Source: Azonexus sp.
Lineage (GTDB): Bacteria > Pseudomonadota > Gammaproteobacteria > Burkholderiales > Rhodocyclaceae
Length of the DNA: 64,000 bases
Direction of reading: 5' to 3'
Assembly (NCBI GenBank): GCA_031274715.1
Contig: JAISPT010000007.1
Span: 1-64,000 of the forward strand
The notes below the pieces were generated by a model. It worked only from the letters and a program-made list of their open reading frames with translations, had not been told where the DNA came from and did not search any database. Made by a program: the position numbers and the translations under genes. Below, piece by piece: positions 19,771 to 27,368 of the stretch (position 1 is the stretch's first letter; each line of letters begins with the position of its first letter).

Positions 19771-20649
19771 ATGATTACCGGATCCCTTGTCGCCATCGTC
19801 ACGCCCATGCATGAGGACGGCAGCCTCGATTTGCCGTCCCTGCGCGATCTGGTCGATTTCCATGTCCGCGAGGGCACTGACGCGATCGTCGTGGTGGGGA
19901 CAACCGGCGAATCGCCGACGGTCGATATCGAGGAGCATTGCCAGTTGATTCAGGTCACGGTCGATCATGCCGCCGGCCGTATCCCGATTATCGCCGGCAC
20001 TGGCGCCAACTCGACGGCGGAAGCCATCGAACTGAGCGGGTTCGCCAAGCAGGCCGGCGCCGATATGGCACTGTCGGTGGTGCCGTACTACAACAAGCCG
20101 ACCCAGGAAGGTCTCTACCGTCATTTCAAGGCCATCGCCGAAGCCGTCGACCTGCCGGTGCTGCTCTACAACGTACCTGGCCGCACCGTCGCCGACATGA
20201 GCAACGACACCATCCTGCGTCTGGCCCAGGTGCCGGGCATCGTCGGCGTCAAGGATGCGACCGGCAATCTCGACCGGGCTTGTGACCTGATCGCCCGGGC
20301 GCCGAAGGATTTCGCGCTGTACAGCGGTGACGACATGACTTGCGTGGCGTCGATTCTGTTCGGTTTTCACGGCAATATCTCGGTCACTGCCAACGTTGCC
20401 CCACGCCTGATGCATGAAATGTGCGTCGCCGCCGCCGGCGGTGATGTCGCTAGAGCGCGCACGATCCATTTCAAGCTGCTCGGCCTGCATCGCGACCTGT
20501 TCTGCGAAGCCAACCCGATCCCGGTCAAATGGGCTGTCAGCCGGCTGGGTCTGATGCCCGGCGGCATCCGCCTGCCGCTGACGCCCTTGTCCGAATCCGG
20601 CCAGGCCCGCGTGCTGGCCGCCATGCGCCAGGCCGGCCTGTCTGTCTGA
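19771..20649 (+). CDS. dapA: 4-hydroxy-tetrahydrodipicolinate synthase
   Basis: DapA condenses pyruvate and aspartate semialdehyde in lysine and diaminopimelate synthesis. The 292-residue TIM-barrel protein has GTTGES (43-48), the catalytic Tyr in YNVPGRT and the Schiff-base Lys in GVKDATGNL. Start 19771 ([13 protein letters not shown]) is the family start; an in-frame codon at 19702 is too far upstream and lacks a ribosome site. It is followed after 15 bases by bamC, an arrangement shared with E. coli. Confidence 0.97.
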   Translation: MITGSLVAIVTPMHEDGSLDLPSLRDLVDFHVREGTDAIVVVGTTGESPTVDIEEHCQLIQVTVDHAAGRIPIIAGTGANSTAEAIELSGFAKQAGADMALSVVPYYNKPTQEGLYRHFKAIAEAVDLPVLLYNVPGRTVADMSNDTILRLAQVPGIVGVKDATGNLDRACDLIARAPKDFALYSGDDMTCVASILFGFHGNISVTANVAPRLMHEMCVAAAGGDVARARTIHFKLLGLHRDLFCEANPIPVKWAVSRLGLMPGGIRLPLTPLSESGQARVLAAMRQAGLSV

Positions 20650-20664
20650 AAGAATAGAGAACCC

Positions 20665-21792
20665 ATGAATCGCAAGCTTTCCGGTTTCAGTCTGACCGTC
20701 ATTGCCCTGGCCTTGGCCGGCTGCGGCATGCTCCCCAGCTCCAGCAAGATCGATTACAAGTCGGCGACCAAGACCACGTCGCCCCTGGAAATACCCCCCG
20801 ACTTGTCGCAAGTCGCGCCCGACGACCGCTATCTGGTGCCCGATGCCGTCGGCAAGGGCAGCGCCACTTTCTCAGGCTATAGCGCCGAGCGCACGCCGGC
20901 TGCGCAGGCACGCAACAGCACCCTGCTGCCGGAAGTCGACAAGGTGCACGTCGAACGCTCCGGCAACCAGCGCTGGCTGGTTGTCGCCATGCCCGCCGAC
21001 GGCCTATGGGATACGGTCAAGGATTTCTGGCAGGAAACCGGCTTCATCATCAACGTCGAGCGCCGTGAAGCCGGGGTCATGGAGACCGATTGGGCCGAGA
21101 ATCGCGCCAAGATCAACGATGACTTCATTCGGCGGACCTTCGGCAAGCTGCTCGACTCCCTTTATTCGACCGGCGAGCGCGACAAGTTCCGGACCCGCTT
21201 CGAGCCGGGCTCCGAGCCGGGGACGACCGACATCTTCATCAGCCACCGGGCGATGGAAGAGGTGTATACCTCCGCGGCCAAGGATGATACCCGTTGGCAG
21301 CCGAAGGCGCCGGACCCGGACCTTGAGGCCGAGATGCTGCGCCGGCTGATGGTTCGTCTGGGCGCCGAAGAAAAGCGCGCCGAGGCCCAGTTGGCCAGTG
21401 CCAAGGCCGAGCCGCGCGCCCGTCTGGCGCGGGCCAATGACGGTGCCGGTACGCTCGAGGTCGATGAACGTTTCGACCGTGCTTGGCGCCGGGTCGGCTT
21501 GGCTCTGGACCGGGTCGGGTTCACCGTCGAGGACCGCGACCGTTCGCGCGGCCTGTACTTCGTTCGCTATGTCGATCCGGAAGCGGACAACCGCAAGAAG
21601 GATGGCGGCTGGCTATCGAAGCTGGCCTTCTGGAATTCCACCGATCCGGCGGCGGCCAAGGTCCAATACCGGATTCATGTCGGCGAGGCCGGCCAGCAGA
21701 GCATGATTCAGGTGTTGACCAGCGAAGGCGGGGTGGATCGTTCGGAAACCGCGAAGAAAATTCTGTCGTTGCTGCTTGAGCAGCTGCAGTAA
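20665..21792 (+). CDS. bamC: outer membrane assembly lipoprotein BamC
   Basis: BamC (NlpB) is a lipoprotein of the BAM complex, which inserts beta-barrels into the outer membrane. The 375-residue product has a lipobox LAGC with Cys20, an unstructured N-terminal stretch that binds BamD (SSKIDYKS...TTSPLEIPPDLSQ), and two helix-grip domains (about 95-215 and 255-373). It is in the dapA-bamC order known from Proteobacteria. A strong double terminator follows. Confidence 0.93.
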   Translation: MNRKLSGFSLTVIALALAGCGMLPSSSKIDYKSATKTTSPLEIPPDLSQVAPDDRYLVPDAVGKGSATFSGYSAERTPAAQARNSTLLPEVDKVHVERSGNQRWLVVAMPADGLWDTVKDFWQETGFIINVERREAGVMETDWAENRAKINDDFIRRTFGKLLDSLYSTGERDKFRTRFEPGSEPGTTDIFISHRAMEEVYTSAAKDDTRWQPKAPDPDLEAEMLRRLMVRLGAEEKRAEAQLASAKAEPRARLARANDGAGTLEVDERFDRAWRRVGLALDRVGFTVEDRDRSRGLYFVRYVDPEADNRKKDGGWLSKLAFWNSTDPAAAKVQYRIHVGEAGQQSMIQVLTSEGGVDRSETAKKILSLLLEQLQ

Positions 21793-21796
21793 GCTA

Positions 21797-21868
21797 TTTG
21801 CCGCAGGAGGTGTCAATTTCCTGCGGCAAACGCTCAATAAAAAACGGGGCCCAAGGCCCCGTTTTTTT
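21797..21868. terminator. double terminator between convergent genes
   Basis: Hairpin 1: TTTGCCGCAGG (21797-21807) with CCTGCGGCAAA (21820-21830). Hairpin 2: AAAACGGGGCC (21841-21851) with GGCCCCGTTTT (21855-21865), followed by more T and preceded by A, so it works in both directions. It ends bamC and the opposing lipoprotein gene. Confidence 0.9.
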
Positions 21869-21882
21869 GTCCCGCAGGACGA

Positions 21883-22116
21883 TTACTTTGCTTCTTCGGC
21901 CGGCTTGGCTTCTTCAGCAGCTGGAGCAGCTTCTTCAGCCGGCTTAGCTTCTTCAGCAGCCGGAGCCGGAGCGGCCTCTTCAGCAGCCGGGGCCGGAGCG
22001 GCAACGGGCTCAGCCGCCGGGGCAGCGACCGGAGCGGTGACTTGCGGTTCTTCTTTATTACCGCAAGCGGTCAGAGCAACGGCAACCAAGGCGGCAACGA
22101 GAATAGACTTATTCAT
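21883..22116 (-). CDS. low-complexity Ala/Pro/Glu-rich lipoprotein
   Basis: A 77-residue product. A lipoprotein signal (MNKSILVAALVAVALTACGN) with lipobox LTAC gives Cys18. The mature part is almost only A, P, E, K and V, with repeats of AEEA and AKPAEEA, so it is an extended acidic/proline-rich tether. No catalytic domain is possible. Similar small lipoproteins occur in betaproteobacterial genomes with unknown function; a spacer or cell-envelope charge role is a guess. The DNA repeats make copy number change by slippage likely. Bases 22117-22355 upstream hold no gene that I can see, only the leader and a short CCTACCAC/GTGGTGGG palindrome near 22286. Confidence 0.8.
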   Translation of the reverse strand: MNKSILVAALVAVALTACGNKEEPQVTAPVAAPAAEPVAAPAPAAEEAAPAPAAEEAKPAEEAAPAAEEAKPAEEAK

Positions 22117-22355
22117 GGGTAGTATCCTTATCGACTAGAAGCTAAAGCAGCAGAATTTTTTAGACCAGAGCCTGCCTGATCAACGGGAGATTATAACAAA
22201 AACCTTGGCGTCAAGTGTCTAATTGCTGCGTCGCCACATGGCATTTGAATGTGAGTTACCCGATGCTGAAATCTGGGGCTTTCCTACCACGAGTTTGTGG
22301 TGGGCTTTCAGCGAGGTTGTTTGTGGCTATGGCAGGGCTTGCGCTCGGCCCATAG

Positions 22356-22835
22356 TCATAACCCGAGCGTCGTCGCGTTGACTGCTTCGCCGCCTTCTGT
22401 CCAGATGTCTTCGAAGCGGCTGATGTAGGCACGGACTTCGTCCGCTTCGTCGAGCAGCAGCTTGCTGCGTGCTTGTTCGCGGTCGAAGCGGATCAGGGCG
22501 TGCCGGTCGTCGACGATCAGCATGTTGTCGCGCAGGCGGGCCAGATGCTCCGGGGCTTGCAGCATCGTGGCACGATGGCCGTAGACGCTCAGGAGTTTCA
22601 ACAGTCCCGGTTCCTGCTGCCGTTGCAATGGCCCGGCATTGCGCACGACGATGCGCAGCGCGAGGCCGTGGCCGGTTGTCAGTAGGCGCTGCAGGTGGTC
22701 GAGACTGCTGGGCGAACCGAAGCGCAGATTGACCAAGTCTTCGTCATAAACGGCTATCTTTTCGCCGGCCGAGGCCAGCAGCCGGTCGACGGTAGCGCGG
22801 TAGTCGTTCCAGGAAGTAATCAGTTCGCGAGCCAT
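22356..22835 (-). CDS. conserved hypothetical protein (DUF7931-like, PLD-fold-like)
   Basis: A 159-residue soluble protein, start MARELITSWNDYR at 22835. The order of strands and the motif LIVDDRHALIRFDREQARSKLLLDE recall the half-domain of phospholipase D-like proteins now described as DUF7931 in betaproteobacteria and gammaproteobacteria. No complete HKD motif is present, so catalysis is doubtful. A longer in-frame reading upstream runs antisense to rlmD and is rejected. It is divergent from rlmD, 51 bases between starts, suggesting a shared regulatory region. Confidence 0.65.
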   Translation of the reverse strand: MARELITSWNDYRATVDRLLASAGEKIAVYDEDLVNLRFGSPSSLDHLQRLLTTGHGLALRIVVRNAGPLQRQQEPGLLKLLSVYGHRATMLQAPEHLARLRDNMLIVDDRHALIRFDREQARSKLLLDEADEVRAYISRFEDIWTEGGEAVNATTLGL

Positions 22836-22886
22836 AGTGTTGAGTTTAACCGATTGATAGAATTCGCGCTTTTTCCGGGGTGAATC

Positions 22887-24185
22887 GTGCCGATTGGGAT
22901 CGTCGAGTCGCTGGATCATGAGGCGAGGGGTATTGCCCGCCAAGAGGGCAAGGCCATTTTCATCGATGGCGCTTTGCCCGGCGAAATCGTTGAGTACGCC
23001 AGTTTCCGGAAAAAGCCGAACTACGAACTGGCCCATCTGGTGGCCGTACAGCGTGCTTCGGTGGCTCGTGTCGAGCCGCGTTGCCCGCATTTCGGGGTGT
23101 GTGGCGGCTGCGCCGTGCAGCACATGGATCCGGGGGCGCAGGTGGCGGCCAAGCAGCGGGTGCTGGAGGACAGCCTGTGGCATATCGGGCGGGTGCGCCC
23201 GGAAAACATTCTGCCGCCGATCCACGGTTCGCCTTGGGGCTACCGTCACCGGGCCCGCCTCGGTGTGCGCCGGGTGGAGAAGAAAGGCGGCATGCTGATC
23301 GGCTTCCATGAATGGCGCAGCAGCTATATCGCCGATATCCGGAGTTGCGCGATCCTGCCGCCGCACGTCTCGGACCTGTTGTTGCCGTTACGCGAACTGT
23401 TCGCCGCCCTGTCTATCGCCGAACGTCTGCCACAACTCGAAATTGCGGTTGGCGAGGCGTGTACGGCCCTGGTTTTGCGCATTCTCCAGCCGTTGACCCG
23501 GCGCGACGAGGAATTGGTGCGACAGTTTGCCGACCGTCACGGCGTGGCTATCTACCTGCAGCCGAAAGGGCCGGACAGCGCCTACCGCTTCCATCCGCTC
23601 GAAGGAGCGCAGTTGGCTTATTCGCTGCCGGAATTCGGCTTGGAGTTTGCTTTCCGGCCGACTGATTTCACCCAGGTGAATCACGCGGTGAATCGTGTGC
23701 TTGTCCGTCATGCCCTGCGTTTGCTCGATCCCCGGCCCGGCGAGCGGATCGCCGACATGTTCTGCGGCCTGGGTAATTTCACGCTGCCGATTGCTCGTTC
23801 CGGGGCTGATGTGGTCGGCATCGAAGGCAGTGAGGGCCTGGTTCGTCGGGGGCGGGAGGCCGCCGCGGCGAACGGTCTGGCCGGCAACGTCGAGTTCGGT
23901 GTGGCCAACCTGTTCGCCTGCAGCGAAGCGTCGTTGGCCGCGCTCGGCCATTTCGACAAGATGCTGATCGATCCACCGCGTGAGGGGGCGATCGAGTTGG
24001 TCAAAGCCCTCGGTCCCGCAGCGCCCCGGCGCATCGTCTATGTTTCCTGCGACCCGGCCACCCTGGCCCGCGATGCCGGCCTGCTGGTGGCGGTCAAGGG
24101 CTACCGTTTCCGCGCAGCCGGCGCGGTGAACATGTTCCCGCACACCGCCCACGTCGAATCCGTGGCCTTGTTCGAACGACCATGA
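22887..24185 (+). CDS. rlmD: 23S rRNA (uracil(1939)-C(5))-methyltransferase RlmD
   Basis: RlmD (RumA) methylates U1939 of 23S rRNA using SAM and an Fe-S cluster domain. The 432-residue product has an N-terminal TRAM domain (about 1-55), the cluster Cys motif [10 protein letters not shown] with a fourth Cys expected downstream, the SAM site [13 protein letters not shown], and the catalytic Cys in [11 protein letters not shown]. Start is GTG 22887, giving [17 protein letters not shown] (a standard RumA N-terminus). It is followed by an AGGCGGCC/GGCCGCCT hairpin at 24189. Confidence 0.93.
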   Translation: MPIGIVESLDHEARGIARQEGKAIFIDGALPGEIVEYASFRKKPNYELAHLVAVQRASVARVEPRCPHFGVCGGCAVQHMDPGAQVAAKQRVLEDSLWHIGRVRPENILPPIHGSPWGYRHRARLGVRRVEKKGGMLIGFHEWRSSYIADIRSCAILPPHVSDLLLPLRELFAALSIAERLPQLEIAVGEACTALVLRILQPLTRRDEELVRQFADRHGVAIYLQPKGPDSAYRFHPLEGAQLAYSLPEFGLEFAFRPTDFTQVNHAVNRVLVRHALRLLDPRPGERIADMFCGLGNFTLPIARSGADVVGIEGSEGLVRRGREAAAANGLAGNVEFGVANLFACSEASLAALGHFDKMLIDPPREGAIELVKALGPAAPRRIVYVSCDPATLARDAGLLVAVKGYRFRAAGAVNMFPHTAHVESVALFERP

Positions 24186-24188
24186 AAA

Positions 24189-24206
24189 AGGCGGCCAAGG
24201 CCGCCT
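24189..24206. terminator. hairpin between rlmD and the BI-1 family gene
   Basis: AGGCGGCC (24189-24196) pairs with GGCCGCCT (24199-24206), preceded by an A run. The A run becomes a T run on the minus strand, so it best terminates the leftward BI-1 gene; for rlmD the tail is GGTTC and poor. Confidence 0.6.
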
Positions 24207-24227
24207 GGTTCAGTCGCCCGATGCTGC

Positions 24228-24920
24228 TCAATCACGCTCGCCGGTGAAGGCCATGATCAGGTTCAGCAGGCTGATGAAGACGTTGTAGACGTCCAGGTAG
24301 ACCGCCAGCGTGGCGCTGACGTAATTGGTTTCGCCACCCTGCACGATGCGGCTCAGGTCATAGAGGATGTAAGCCGAGAAGACCAGCACGGCGACAGCCG
24401 AAATGGCCAGCGACAAGGCAGGGATCTGCAGGAAGATGTTGGCGACGATGGCCAGCAGCACGACGATCATGCCGACGAACAGAAACTTGCCCATGTTGCT
24501 GAAATCGCGCTTGCTGACGCTGGCGATCGTGGCCATGGTGAAGAACACCGCGCCGGTACCGCCGGCGGCCAGGGTGATCATCGAGGCGCCGTTGGAGAAA
24601 CCGAGGGCGACCTGCAGGATGCGCGACAGCATCAGCCCCATGAAGAAGGTGAAAGCGAGCAGCAGGGCGACGCCTAGGCCGCTATTCTTGTTGCGCTCGA
24701 TACCGTACATGAAGCCCCAGGCGATGCCGAGGAACAGCAGGAAGGCCATGAACGGGCTGCCGGCGAGGAAGCTGAACTGCAACTGGATGCCGACCATGGC
24801 GCCGATCACCGTCGGAATCATGCTCAGGGCCAGCAGCATGTAGGTATTACGCAGAACACGGTTCTGACCCAGGGTCGGAACGGCATGATCAAAAGTGGAG
24901 GGCTGGCGCGGTATGTTCAT
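24228..24920 (-). CDS. Bax inhibitor-1/YccA family membrane protein
   Basis: A 230-residue inner membrane protein with about seven transmembrane helices. It has the family N-terminus (QNRVLRNTYMLLALSMIPTVIG), the FMYGIERN loop and a C-terminal YDVYNVFISLLNLIMAF segment. YccA in E. coli interacts with FtsH and spares SecY from proteolysis, and other members are pH-dependent Ca2+ channels; which applies here is unknown. ATG 24920 is chosen; an upstream in-frame start adds a segment unlike the family. Confidence 0.88.
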   Translation of the reverse strand: MNIPRQPSTFDHAVPTLGQNRVLRNTYMLLALSMIPTVIGAMVGIQLQFSFLAGSPFMAFLLFLGIAWGFMYGIERNKNSGLGVALLLAFTFFMGLMLSRILQVALGFSNGASMITLAAGGTGAVFFTMATIASVSKRDFSNMGKFLFVGMIVVLLAIVANIFLQIPALSLAISAVAVLVFSAYILYDLSRIVQGGETNYVSATLAVYLDVYNVFISLLNLIMAFTGERD

Positions 24921-25009
24921 GCGGTTAAATCCTTGCGAAGGGTTGACGATGACCGTAAGACTAGCGGACGGCGGCCAAAGTTTCAATTAATCCCCGGTAA
25001 AACAGTCAG

Positions 25010-25037
25010 TTAATGCGTCCGGCCTTTATGCTATCAT
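25010..25037 (+). promoter_or_regulatory. putative promoter of the tRNA-Ser region
   Basis: TATCAT (25032-25037) with TTAATG (25010-25015) at 16-bp spacing, 13 bases before the truncated tRNA-Ser. It probably drove the original tRNA gene and may still drive the complete tRNA-Ser downstream. Confidence 0.4.
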
Positions 25038-25049
25038 CCGCGCCTCCCT

Positions 25050-25108
25050 GGGGCTGTGGCAGAGCGCTTGAATGCACCGGTCTTGAAAGCCGGTGCATCG
25101 GTAAGATT
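25050..25108 (+). pseudogene. truncated tRNA-Ser (UGA), 5' half only
   Basis: GGGGCTG acceptor strand, a D-arm-like GCA...TGC, and an anticodon arm CCGGT-CTTGAAA-GCCGG with anticodon UGA are present. The variable arm dissolves after about 25100 and there is no T arm or 3' acceptor strand before the next tRNA starts at 25184. It looks like a tRNA-Ser cut by recombination. The gap 25109-25183 holds a 9-bp hairpin (25148-25156 with 25160-25168). Confidence 0.7.
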
Positions 25109-25183
25109 TTCATTGTTTTATAAAGGGTTTTGTCACAGTCTCCGCATTTGCGGAAATCCTTTCCGCAACCCTGATCGATTTCA

Positions 25184-25273
25184 GGGGGTTTGGGTGAGTG
25201 GTTTAAACCAGCAGTCTTGAAAACTGCCGAGGTCTTACGGCCTCCGTGAGTTCGAATCTCACAGCCCCCGCCA
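25184..25273 (+). tRNA. tRNA-Ser (anticodon UGA)
   Basis: Acceptor GGGGGTT pairs with AGCCCCC (one G-U pair), CCA is encoded, and the anticodon arm is GCAGT-CTTGAAA-ACTGC. A class II long variable arm (CGAGGTCTTACGGCCTCCG) and T arm GTGAG-TTCGAAT-CTCAC are intact, so it is probably functional. An integrase fragment ends 40 bases beyond its 3' end, so this tRNA is the likely attachment site of a lost or decayed element. Confidence 0.88.
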
Positions 25274-25279
25274 CATATG

Positions 25280-25306
25280 GAAACGGCCCCGATCAGGGCC
25301 GTTTTC
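25280..25306 (+). terminator. tRNA-Ser terminator
   Basis: AAACGGCCC (25281-25289) pairs with GGGCCGTTT (25296-25304), followed by TTCC. The stem with A run and T run also suits the leftward integrase fragment. Confidence 0.8.
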
Positions 25307-25312
25307 CTTCGT

Positions 25313-25447
25313 TTACTTCGTTGGCTTTACCACCTCGCCGACGCGCCGGTACACCGTTTGGGTGATCTGTTCCTTGGTGTGACCCAGCAGTTTTTGGGCA
25401 TGCTCAAGGTCAGTCTCGCTGGCCGCCTTGGGTCGGATGTCGCGGAA
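25313..25447 (-). pseudogene. tyrosine integrase, C-terminal fragment
   Basis: Forty-four codons remain, reading FRDIRPKAASET...HAQKLLGHT...TVYRRVGEVVKPTK. This contains the second Arg box, the LLGHT His box and the catalytic Tyr of phage-type integrases, and a natural stop. The N-terminal and core parts are missing; a MITE-like element adjoins its 5' edge at 25449. The 3' end faces the 3' end of tRNA-Ser, the normal place for an integrase of a tRNA-integrated element. Confidence 0.85.
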
Positions 25448-25448
25448 C

Positions 25449-25559
25449 GGCTTTGTTGCGCAAATGTCTAACGCATTGTTTTATAAGCAATTTTTCTGAC
25501 TGGGTTTTGGGAAAACCTTGAAAAATCAAATGCTTATGCTGGATTTGTGCAACAAAGCC
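25449..25559. mobile_element. MITE-like element, 111 bp
   Basis: Terminal inverted repeats GGCTTTGTTGCGCAAAT (25449-25465) and ATTTGTGCAACAAAGCC (25543-25559) match at 16 of 17 positions. Internal sequences (ATAAGCAATTTTTC and GAAAAATCAAATGCTTAT) are also inversely related, so the element can fold into one long hairpin. There is no ORF. The ends resemble those of IS5-family (IS903-group) elements, which suggests mobilisation in trans; no target duplication is obvious because the two flanks are unrelated. Confidence 0.7.
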
Positions 25560-25794
25560 CGATCAAGGCAGAAGGTGGCAAGCTGGGCTGCTTTCGGATA
25601 CTCAGCTTTCTCCAGGCCCAGTCGAACTAGCCATTTGATTGCGTCATCGGGCAGGTGAGTGGAAAAGGGTCCCGCCCGGCCAGCAAATCCCTTGCCTTGA
25701 TCGAGATGCTCCCAAGCTTGCCATCAGCTATGCCGGTCGTGTTGTTGTCGTTCATCTTCACAATATCGCCTTCGCGGACCGGGCGGGTGATCAC
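25560..25794 (-). pseudogene. decayed ORF of unknown origin in the integration scar
   Basis: From GTG 25794 a 55-codon frame (ITRPVREGDIVKMNDNN...ISIKARDLLAGRDPF) ends at 25627. An adjacent frame continues as STHLPDDAIKWLVRLGLEKAEY...LATFCLDRA up to the MITE at 25559. Both halves look like coding sequence, so one frameshift probably split one gene. I do not recognise the protein. Bases 25795-26049 show no convincing gene on either strand. Confidence 0.4.
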
Positions 25795-26049
25795 CCCAAG
25801 CTATTTCGTAGGACAAGGGCAGCGCGGTTGTCTTGCCGGGACGGCTGAGTTACCACGGATATTTTCGAGGTACCCACATGCCGATCGGGGGAATGACGGG
25901 TTTGCCGTACGCAAAAGCCATGGGTTGCACAAAATTCAAGCGCCAATCCCCTGAAATTTCTCCATGCATCCGAGTGTGGGGCCCTGGTCATTTTTGATGG
26001 CCAAGGCTACGATGTTCAGATTCTCAATTGTCATATTTTGAGTATCAAA

Positions 26050-27075
26050 ATGAATAGCTGCTGTTCTTACGGATCACTGATCGTGAAGCTTGCTCAGCGT
26101 ACCTGGCACCTCTCCCGCAGAGGGATTAACCGCTTCATCCAACCGTTTTCTATTCTCGTCTCCCAACGAATTACGTGGCACTTTAGTTGGTTGCTGCTAA
26201 TTGAATCGGTATGTTTGATTGTTGGCTGGTATTTGCTGTTGTCGTCAGCAACGATTAATCCTTGGATCAGTGGTCTGGCCTTTGTTGTATTGGCCTTTCT
26301 TACCCCAATTGGAGGGCTCCAAGTAATCCAGAGATTGTACCCTGGCTGGAGTGATTCTCTCGATTTTAAGTATCTGTCGTTGTTCGCTTTGCTAATTTTA
26401 TGGTTGTCAGGCGCATCAGCGAGAGGAGCATTGGGTGCAATGTTTCATACAACTCCTTCGGAGTTGCCTAGCGCATTTGCTGCAGCAAGCTTTTTGGAGA
26501 GCGGTTCGTGGCTATCATCAATCGGGATCATTGGGGGGCTTTTTGTTTATGTTTTGGTCATGGTTGGCTTGATTTTTGAGAAGCACTACGACCGTAAGGT
26601 TGGGCGAACAAGTGGTGTAGTGAGAGTTCTGTCATTGCTTTTTGTGATGATGCTTGCATCAATAGTTTTTGGGAGCTTGGGGTCGATTTTTCGTCCCGAG
26701 ATTCGTAAGGTTGTTGTTGCTCAAATTGCTTGGGACATCGATCTGCTTGATGTGCCCGAGCAGTGCATCCCAAAAGATGAGCAAAGTGGGGAATTAAGTT
26801 CCGATGCCAGGGACAAGAAGTGGAAGATGTTACCTGCTATCGGCGCTGATGGTGAGTTGTTACTGATTCAAGGTGCTGTAGATCTGCCAGAGAAATCTGT
26901 GTGGAAATTTAGCTCAGATGAGCTTCGACGTTTTTCGACATTTAACGTGCAGAGAGTGAAGTGCGATCTAAAACAGGTGGTCTATAGCGATTTGAGAAAA
27001 TTTGAGAAGCATTGGAAGGAGACATCCCGTTATTGGGGTATTGAACCGATAGCCGGATCTGAATACTCAAAGTAG
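26050..27075 (+). CDS. uncharacterised multi-pass membrane protein
   Basis: A 341-residue protein with about five hydrophobic segments (about 45-65, 72-95, 110-130, 155-178, 195-218) and a soluble C-terminal domain of about 115 residues (from QIAWDIDLLDVPEQ). No family is recognised. Base composition is clearly more AT-rich than the flanking core genes, which points to recent acquisition. TTG 26038 is an alternative start; neither has a strong ribosome site. It stands alone between the integration scar and the IS21 fragment, so the context gives no function; a phage-resistance or immunity role would be a guess. Confidence 0.6.
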   Translation: MNSCCSYGSLIVKLAQRTWHLSRRGINRFIQPFSILVSQRITWHFSWLLLIESVCLIVGWYLLLSSATINPWISGLAFVVLAFLTPIGGLQVIQRLYPGWSDSLDFKYLSLFALLILWLSGASARGALGAMFHTTPSELPSAFAAASFLESGSWLSSIGIIGGLFVYVLVMVGLIFEKHYDRKVGRTSGVVRVLSLLFVMMLASIVFGSLGSIFRPEIRKVVVAQIAWDIDLLDVPEQCIPKDEQSGELSSDARDKKWKMLPAIGADGELLLIQGAVDLPEKSVWKFSSDELRRFSTFNVQRVKCDLKQVVYSDLRKFEKHWKETSRYWGIEPIAGSEYSK

Positions 27076-27142
27076 TCAGCAGCCACTGGAAAAGCCAGAG
27101 GCTTGAAATTGTGAGCACCTCGAAGGCACCCATGAAACCGAG

Positions 27143-27358
27143 AACTGACCGTGTTCCTCGACAGGTAACTCCGCTTTGCAATCTCTGAAATCAATAGCCC
27201 ATCCCGGTAGTACAACCGCCTTATCTTGCCCAGCTGCTTTATGGTGATCACTCTAGCTTCTCCCTGCCTAAATATTCGGCAGGTCGGATTGAACACCCCG
27301 ATCAATTTTCAACGCGCATATCTCACGTTTGATGGTCAACTTTCAGTGAGCAACAACA
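27143..27358 (-). mobile_element. IS21-family left-end fragment with start of istA
   Basis: From GTG 27251 leftwards the product begins ITIKQLGKIRRLYYRDGL...ISEIAKRSYLSRNTV, the N-terminal helix-turn-helix of IS21 IstA transposases, and departs from the family after about 36 codons. Upstream (27252-27358) are two related motifs, CACTGAAAGTTGAcc and GCGTTGAAAATTGATc, like the repeated transposase sites at IS21 ends, and the terminal TGTTGTTG at 27351-27358. The IS end is 10 bases from the tssF stop codon. Confidence 0.7.
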
Positions 27359-27368
27359 CCTATCCTTA

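Noticed and set aside
22836..23366. N-terminal extension of the 22356-22835 minus-strand gene
   Set aside because: It would run antisense through the rlmD start and TRAM domain; the recognisable protein begins at 22835.
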